From: Castor canadensis
Lineage: Eukaryota > Chordata > Mammalia > Rodentia > Castoridae
Length of the DNA: 64,000 nt
Direction: 5' to 3'
NCBI RefSeq assembly: GCF_047511655.1
Contig: NC_133400.1
Coordinates: 6,158,001-6,222,000, forward strand
A program made the position numbers and the translations under genes. Of this stretch, positions 11,057 to 64,000 are shown piece by piece. The notes beneath the pieces were generated by a model. That model worked only from the letters and a program-made list of their open reading frames with translations. It was not told where the DNA came from and ran no database searches. Within the stretch, counting starts at the first letter, position 1, and each line of letters begins with the position of its first letter.

Positions 11057-13739
11057 TTCTTTTATTTTTCTTCAACTTCTGGATGTAGGACTCCCTTAAG
11101 CATCTTTTGTAAGGCTGGTCTAGTGGTCTTGAAGTCCCTTCATTTATGCTTATTTTGAAAGTTAACCTTGCTGGGTATAGTAATCTTGGTTGGCTGTTGT
11201 TTTCTTTCAGGATTTCAAATACATCATTCCATCTCCTCCTGGCCTGTAAAATTTCTGCTGAGAAATCTGTTAGTACAATGATGCTGTCCTCACATGTGAC
11301 TTAGCACTTTCCTCTTACAGATTTTTAAATTCTTTTTCCTGTACTTTTGATAGTTTGACTATAATATATCATGGTGAGGATCTTTTCTGATCATGTCTGT
11401 TTGGGATTCGAAAGGCCTCCTGCACCTGGGTACCTATGTCTATTCCAAGATTTGGGGAAGTTTTTGCGGTTGTTTTATGGAATAGGTTTTTTAAGCCCTT
11501 AAGATTAATCTCTTCCCCTTCAAGTATACCAATTATACAGATATTTGATATTTTAATGGTGTCCTAAAGATCTTGTATAATCTGTGATGTTTTGAAAACC
11601 CCATCTTCAAACTCCAATATTCTTTCTTTTTCTTGAGCTAGTCTGTTGTTGAGGCTTTCAACTGAATATTTCGTCTGATTGACAGGCTCTTCATTTCCAA
11701 GATTTGTGATTGATTCTTTTTCAAAATCATTCTCTCTTTACCAAATTTGTCATTCATAGCCTGTCTTGTTTTCCTAATTCCATTTAGTTATTTATATGTG
11801 TATTCTTGGATCTCATTGAGTTTTTTAAAAATGCTCTTTTGAATTATCAGGCATATCATCCATTTCATTGTTTTTAGAATTTGTTACTAGAAAATTATCT
11901 TTAGGAGGTGTCATATTACCTTAATTTTTCATATTTCTTATGTTCACATTTTGAGATTTGTACATCTGGTGAAATGTGTATCTCGACTTACCATAACGAA
12001 TGGCTTTCTTACTAAGCAGTTTTCTCCTAAAGATGCATTTTGTGGTATTGCTTTGTTATGAAATGTTGAGTTTATTTCCAGTGGGATACTGTAATCTCCC
12101 AATAATTTCTTTCACTGTAATTAGTGAGTTTGGGCATACCATATTGAAGTTAGACCCACTATTTCTACAGATTGTGCAAAAGTGGGGATACTCTAGCAGT
12201 TCAGACAGGTTGTGGTGTAGATGGTATTATGTGGGATGCATCATATGTGATTGTGTCTATGATGGGAGTGATGACCCCTATTGGGTGATGTTTCTCAGGC
12301 ATGATTGATATTGGCTCTGTTACTTGAATGGAACTCTTGGGTGTGTTTTGATTGGCTACTCAATTAGTGGTGAGGAGCTTGAAGCACTTGTCCTCTGATT
12401 AGACACTGGTGCTGGTCCACAGGTTTCATGGGGTGAAATGGGGGCAGGAATCACAGCACCCTTCTGTGGTATTCATACTCAGTCTTGTGTGTAGTGCATA
12501 GGCAAGGTGTGAGGAACTGATGCAAGGGAACTGTGTAGGGAAGGAGGTAGCAAAAGCTATCTTTTCCTCTCCTACTACTGTGGGGATGCCCAACTGGAAG
12601 CAGGATCTCAGACTCCACCCCCTACCCCAACTATGCATGTCTGGGAAAGGGAGAAAAGTCAGGGATTTTTCTCCCTGATTCTGTTATAATGCCCACCAAA
12701 AATCAAATGGAAATCAAAGCCAGGAAAAATTCCTCTCAAGTGGAACACTTACAGAAGGAAGAGCAGAATATAGTGCCAAAGTTCCTCTCCAGCCTTTCTT
12801 ATGCTATGGGCCTTGGGGCTAGGATTATAGTCAGGGCCCCATGATGTTCTCAAAAGCTCCCCAGCTCATTCTATGAGTGGGAGGAGTAGTAGACATGCAC
12901 AGTTTTCTCTGCCCTGTTAGTGACAGGCATCCATATGTGGTGTTGGGAGAGGGGTGACAGGAACTGTGCAGGCAACCCTTCAGTTCTGGCACCCACAAAA
13001 ATCATACATGCCACACACCCCAATCTCAGAGAGCAGACTCCCTAATCCTCAGTTTTTGAGGACAGTGTCCTTCACATTCTCTACACTGTAGCACTCAGTG
13101 TATGTCAGTCACTCCACCAAGTGGGTTCCCTGAGGCAGCCACCCACTGAGCTAGAGCAGCAGAATGTCTGGGGACAGGGGTGCCCAGAGATAGGAATTTG
13201 CAAGGGTCTCTGACCCCTAAAGTGTCCAAATTCAGACTGTAGGTCCCTTTTCACAGTAACTCCTGGCTTCAGGACCCTGAGGGCTCACTGGGAAATGAAG
13301 TAAGTCCCATTTTCAAAGACAGAGAGCCTAGTGTGAAGATTTCAGGCTGCTTGTGTATTTAGGCTACAAGCTTGGAAAGACTGTGAGACTTTCTAGCAGC
13401 TCAGATTGCCATTATCTGTACTGATACTTTTCAGGAACTCTGTCACCTTTACCCCTGTGGATGGGAGCCTCCTGCTCCTCCTGGATGCGAAGCAGGGTGG
13501 TGAGTGATGAAATACTGTCTTTCTTGCTATGCTGCTGCTCCAGGTCTCTGTATCTTAAGGGTTTCCATTTTTCTGTTGGATTCCAGTGTTCTCTTCTGTT
13601 ACTAAAATCAACATGCAGTTATATACTTGTTTTGGTTCTTAGTGGAGGAACAGGTGAGTGCTGGGTGCCTCTATTTAGCTATCTTGCCATCCCCCCCCCG
13701 CCATCCCATGGGGGGATTTTTGTGTGTAGTGTGAGGTAG

Positions 13740-16700
13740 GGATCAGATCTCAAGTCCACCAGTGATGCTGAAATAATTATAAAACTAGAAAAACCAGTGG
13801 TCAACATCCATTGAGGCAGTGATCAATAGACTCTCCACAGGACACAGCTTGTATACGGGCAAGAATTATTTGAATTATTCAAACAATGAAAGGGATAGAG
13901 ACCCTACAGGACTGGATAATCTGGACAGCTATTAGCATGTGTATTGTTCTTTGAATTCTACTTTGAGATGGCTGCAACATTTTATTGCTCCCCTTGTTAA
14001 CTGAGTTAAATGGAATTTTTGACACATGTTCATTTTATGTCTTTTAGTTATGGTTGCATCCATTTTTTAAAAAATGATCATTTAGTAATTATAATTTCCC
14101 CCTTTTTATTAGTCCTTGTTCATCTTGTAGTGCAGAGGTTTTTCTTAGGCTGTTCCAAAGTCTCGGGACTGGGTGTGGAGAATCATAGAATGTGCAATAT
14201 GGCACATGTGTGCCAGCAATTGTAGACAAGAAAATTCAGTGACTTGACCGTCTTAGCATAACCTATCACTTTTCTGAGAAATACAGAAGCTTTTAACAAC
14301 CTCATTGTTCCTTCAGGCCCTAAATATTCTTCCAAAAGTTGAGAAATTGAAGACACGAATTAATTTTATAAGTAGGGGTTTCTACACAGAGTGAGCTTTT
14401 GCTGGAAGAAAGATAGACTCAAAACCTAGAGAAAAGTGTCATAGAGAAACACATTTTTAAAAAAGAATTGTAACTGTAATCATCACATAGCTTAAATATT
14501 TCTTTATTTAAGAGCACAAAAAGTGAATAAAAGACTTAAAAAAGGTTCTGGGCAGATTATGGTATTCATTCAGACCAAATTTTTATTTTTTAAAATGTGG
14601 TATGGCTATTTAATTTTCACATGAACAGCCAGCATCTGTGTGACTCATTCACACAATTGTCTATGTACACACAAACACATACTATTTATATAAAAAATAA
14701 ATTAAGCTTTAATAAGGAGACGCAAGTTTACAAATGCAGTTTTTAAAGCCTAATAGAAAGTAAGAAATGTGGGATTTTCTGAGAAAGACAGGATCACTGT
14801 GGAATGTGGCTCTTCAAGAAAGCGTTTTAAAGATTAACAAGCTCAGGCAAAGGGCTGGGGATGGAGCTCAGGGTAGAGCACTCACCTAGCATGCACAAGG
14901 CCCTGCATTTGACCCCCAGCATTGGAAGAAGACAAAAAGAAGATGATAATAATAAAGAAAAATCCAGCACAAACCATTGAGTAATTTTTAAACACCAATT
15001 TTGTAATTGTGCAGATTTCTAAATCTAATTATTGATTTTTATTGGCTAGAACATGCCTTTTAAGGTTGCCTCCAAAAAGTTAAAAGTTAAATATGACATG
15101 AGTTAAAGGTTAAGCCTTTTAAAGAAAAAAGGATTGGGGCCTTTGGTAGCCATGATTTCAAATAATTCATTATTTAGTGAACCTAGATCAGAAATCTTAA
15201 AATGTTATGTTCTGATACCTTTCTTTGCATATTTCTAAATTAACATCTAAAACTTTTCATCATAAATTATTGCAAAAAATATAAATGCTGGCATCTACAT
15301 TTCTTTTCCAACTTAGCCAAGCAGTTCTAAGTGCATTTGATAAGACACTCTCCTCCTTTCAAAAATCTATGAATAAGGTGATTTTTAAGAAGAAATGGCA
15401 TTCTCCTTTATTTCCTGTTAAAAATTGCATTTTTACACCTCTTCCCCCTCAAATTTTTAGCCTAAAACTTTGGGCTTTTAGATTGTCTAACTGTATCTAT
15501 CTCCGTAACAAGATTATATGATATCCTAGAATCATTATGAAGCTTGAAGCCTTTTCTTCAGGATTGAACTTGACTGATAAACACATGAAGTACAACTTTT
15601 AATTATAAAATCAGTAAAACTTCATTGGGAATATCTGAACAAGACGAATAGGGCTTTTCCCTCTGATTATTTCATCTACTTAGATTATTGTTGTCATTTT
15701 CAGAGTCAAGGGACAGCACCAATTTTGTTCTCCCTTTTAAATTCCACATGTGGAGATGTTGATGGTCCTCACTCACAGATAAGGAGAGACAACAAGTTTT
15801 ATGACAGCAATGTGTCTGAGTTCTGCCATCTCCTTCACAGGCCCATGTTAAACGACACAACTCTACTGGGCATTCAGTCCATCTTGTAAAAGAAAAGCAT
15901 TGTGAATTACCAGACTTGCAAAAGGATTGTACTCTGTTAGTCTTCCACTCTACAAACGTCCATATTTTGAATTCTACACATTGGGCCATAGTCTTCAGTA
16001 GACAGGTGCTGGAGGAAGCCATGTTGTCTTTTGTAAGATGAGAACAAGGCATTTTCTTAGGAATGAGTAATACAGGAAGATGAGGATCTGACAACAGAGA
16101 CTCCAGAGAGCTCTGGAATACTCCCAGGAGTAAGGTGGCTCACCATGGCTTTGGCAGCCTAAGTTTAAATTTTTTTAACTGGAGCAGAATGCATAGAAAT
16201 CACTAGATTTTGTTGCCTGGGTGCCTTCTTAATTGATCAGCAGGCCCTCTAATGTTTTGTACAGTACAGTAGCCTCACAAGTCACTGCGTGGCAAAAAGA
16301 TTCTGAAGTCAAACGGGAAACGTTTGCACCCTGCTTAACTCTTGCACATGTCACAGTGCAGAAGCTGCTTCGCTTTCAGCTTGGGAAACTTAGGTTATAC
16401 AGTGACCTAACCAGCCTCCCCCAGCTACTTGCCCACAGAATAACTGACATTCCAAATAATTCACTGACTGGAGTGGCGAGCAAACCCAGTGTGAGGCATG
16501 CCCTCAGGATTTGGATCCATCGGTGGGGCTGCCATCTTTCGGAGTGTTCCTATCACTCTGCTGCTGCAGCTTAACAGCCGTGCAATAAGCACAGCTCGGC
16601 TAGGATAATCAGGATAATGACATCAGGACAGACGCTGGGAAAAGCTGTGACATCATCTGTTCCTTTCCTGAGAGAATCCACTTGGGCTCTGACACCACCA

Positions 16701-18284
16701 AGAACCATTCGAAGGGGCTGCGCTGTCCTGGGCAGGATAGACGCACTCTCTAATGGTTGACCAGGGTCACTGAGGCACCAGAACGTGGCACCATCAGTAT
16801 TGTCTCCAACCTGTACTTTCCCTGCAGAATGAGGCAGCATGTGGACTTGAGACAGCCGCAGCCGAAGAGCTGCTAAGCTGCTGCCTTCCATCTAGCCATT
16901 TCCCAATTTCTTTGGTACAGTAACAAAAACTTCATTTTAAGCCAAAGGGATGCAGTCCTTAGCAATCTGGCTTTTAAAGAGTGAGGTGGGAGCTGAAAAG
17001 GTAATGGCACAGCTGCAAGGGGTTGGGGCCATTGCCACAGGTGAGAATTAGGCTCTGGCTATTACCTGGCCCCCAGTCTATGGGGCACTGGCTGCACATC
17101 CTTCCCATCCAACCTTTCTTGAAGGTCACTTTGAACACTGGTCCCTTGGAGGACTTTTCTTTCCTTGGTTGCTGACTGTTAAATGAAATAGCAGCTTCCG
17201 ATTGGAGGAGTTACTACAGTAAAGTCACATGATGACAGCCCCATCTCAGACAAGGCTGCTGCTGCCTTATTCCTGGCTTTTAGGAGCTCATGGATGCATG
17301 TGGTCCGGAAGACCAGTAACCACGCTTTTTTTCCCAACGTCAGAGGCCTTGGCAGGGTGTTTGGCATTAAGGAGGCAGGTTCTCAGTAAGTTTTTGTGAA
17401 ATGAAGGAGAGGGGCTTTCGGCCAGAGCCTACTTTGTGTGTACACATGCTAAGGCCAGCATTTTGGGTAACTAGGGGAAGGGAGAGCTGAATGGGTTTCT
17501 AGGACCCCGTCCTGGTTCCACTAGCTTGCTGCTAGTTCGTACCTCATGGTTTCTCCGGATGTAGAGCTATCAGCTCCTATCAACCACATGGATATCCAAA
17601 GCCATGGTGCAGCTGGGCTTGCCCCTCTTGGTTTTCTATAACGTCCTAATGTGTACGTAAGCCATTAAAGCCAGCTTTCTGCTCCAGAAAATTAGATGAC
17701 CCAAAGAAACTCCTCCCTCAAACCCACCTTTCATCTGCCCCTTTGAACCTGCAATGGACTCTGGACTGTGGACCCAGGGCCTTTGCAGCAGTCTCCTGGC
17801 CAGTGCAGTGAAGGTATGGATGAGATGAGTGAGACCAGCAACTCCCAGGCCAGGCAGAGCAGGAGCAAGTGAGACCCTGGCTGTGCCTTCAGCAGCTCTC
17901 TGGTCTCTCTGATGGGCTTTTCTTAAAACAGAGGCCCAAGATTACCACCCATTAATTGCAAATTGACCTAGTGAACAAATTCCATTGCCCAACCATTTCT
18001 TGTGGGCTGTTGCTGGTTGGTCCATGCAGGAGGTCAGTCCCAAGAGCCAGCCGACCGGTGGTAGTTAATACACATTGAGATGAGTCCACTGACTGGGGCG
18101 GGGCTCCTCTTGGGTTCTTGTGGAATCACTTGTCTTTTAGTAAAAGTCCTTTTCAGAATCTAATGAATTAGTTCCTTACATTTTCAGTTCATCTTCTGTG
18201 GAACTCAATTACCTGGGTCATGGCGCAATCACCTTACCTGGAGAAGAAATCCTGCTCACTGTATAGGTCACACATAGAAGACTT
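13740..18284. other. Intergenic DNA between the L1 cluster and PLCG2 3' end
   Basis: One ID element near 14854. Otherwise AT-rich (14400-15700) then mixed-composition unique DNA (16100-18280). No exon-like homology was recognised. The 140-residue minus frame at 15672-16094 has no recognisable domain. Confidence 0.55.
14854..14960 (+). mobile_element. ID element (BC1/tRNA-Ala-type SINE)
   Basis: GGGCTGGGGATGGAGCTCAG, GTAGAGCACTCACCTAGCATG and AAGGCCCTGCATTTGACCCCC, then an A-rich tail: the canonical rodent ID layout. Confidence 0.9.
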
Positions 18285-18583
18285 AAGTGCCAGAGGCTGT
18301 CGTGGCTTTTATTCAGTGAGGGTGGGAACATGGAGCCCAAACATGAGGAGCACATTTTAGAAGCCCTCTCTCAAGAATTTAAGAAAAGTTGTCCAAGGTA
18401 AAAAAGAAACAGGAAATCATCCTGACTCTTGCCCATTGGGGCTTCTCCAGAAATGTCACCCTGATGGCAGCTCAAAGAGAGTACAGTGTCACAGACTGGC
18501 CTCTTCCCAGGGGCTGAATAGCACGTTCTCCTAAACACAAACACACACCCACACACATGGTCCTTAAACATGTGCCAGGGCTT
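18285..18583 (-). other. PLCG2: PLCG2 3' untranslated region, proximal form
   Basis: The stretch between the stop and the first AATAAA-type signal, about 300 nt. Human PLCG2 transcripts are recalled as having longer 3' UTRs too, so further downstream polyadenylation below 18285 is possible but not seen. Confidence 0.55.
18308..18313 (-). terminator. Candidate PLCG2 polyadenylation signal AATAAA
   Basis: TTTATT on the plus strand reads AATAAA on the minus strand, about 270 nt past the stop. About 30-45 nt further downstream on the minus strand the sequence becomes GU-rich (CTATGTGTGACC), as expected for a cleavage site. Cleavage would fall near 18283-18293. Confidence 0.6.

Positions 18584-64000
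<45,417 letters not shown>

Larger units (their letters stand above)
6475..13700 (-). mobile_element. Near-complete degenerate LINE-1, about 7 kb with insertions
   Basis: The 3' UTR-like start (GGGTTTCATTATGACGTC) is near 6500. ORF2 relics follow upward. The minus-strand translation near 10289-9948 resembles the L1 endonuclease N-terminal region (RDKEGHYIMIKEPIYQGEI, then a GDYNTLLS site). ORF1/5' region-like DNA covers about 11060-12300. A GC-richer 5' UTR-like block runs to a GATGGCAAGATAG-type 5' end near 13690. Stops and frameshifts are frequent, so it is not coding-competent. It contains SINEs at 7525, 10608 and 10833 and a GATA tract. Confidence 0.8.

Noticed and set aside
14854..14935. 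tRNA-like sequences at ID elements and SINE right parts
   Set aside because: A and B box-like regions come from tRNA-derived SINEs; no intact cloverleaf tRNA gene was seen.
15672..16094. 140-residue minus-strand open frame downstream of PLCG2
   Set aside because: No recognisable domain, no coding-like composition and no neighbouring exon support.

Overview
This is a mammalian nuclear genomic window: long introns with GT-AG splice sites, SINEs, LINE-1s, MIR/L2 and MaLR LTR relics, and no compact bacterial-style genes. The SINEs join a 7SL/B1-like left part to an ID-type tRNA-derived right part (B box near GAGTTCAAACCCC) and occur as dimers, three-part forms and solo right parts. Together with ID elements this points to a rodent. 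From memory I favour Castorimorpha, with beaver most likely, but the species call is an inference.

The one gene I can support is PLCG2 (phospholipase C gamma 2), on the minus strand. I placed 22 consecutive coding exons between 63533 and 18584. They match exons 12-33 of the human 33-exon gene as I remember it. They encode the C-terminal 937 residues, about three quarters of the protein, from just after catalytic His327 (human numbering) to the stop codon. All 21 introns are GT-AG, all exon phases join, and I see no frameshift or stop. The encoded order is the rest of the catalytic X box, first half of the split PH domain, nSH2, cSH2, the regulatory tyrosine linker (Y753/Y759), SH3, second half of the split PH, catalytic Y box, C2 and C-terminal tail. 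Exon 11 and everything upstream lie beyond 64000.

From about 1 to 18285 the sequence is downstream intergenic DNA. It is dominated by antisense (minus-strand) L1 DNA: an old L1 3' end (about 2500-3290) carrying a diverged direct duplication, a 5'-truncated L1 (about 3295-6470), and a near-complete degenerate L1 of about 7 kb (6475-13700) interrupted by SINEs. From 18285 to 64000 everything is PLCG2 exon or intron. The introns hold SINEs and old repeats, mostly on the plus strand, antisense to the gene.

The protein is a single signalling enzyme: SH2 domains and phosphotyrosines couple it to receptor and Tec/Src-family kinase signalling, the X and Y boxes form the catalytic barrel that cleaves PIP2 to IP3 and diacylglycerol, and the PH/SH2/SH3 insert autoinhibits it. 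No new multigene system is visible. The points most worth checking are a one-residue insertion in cSH2, a T15 homopolymer at the acceptor of the exon carrying Y753/Y759, two weak splice sites bounding intron 24, a dense CpG cluster next to exon 24, the 2.2/2.8 kb duplication, and the SINE architecture.
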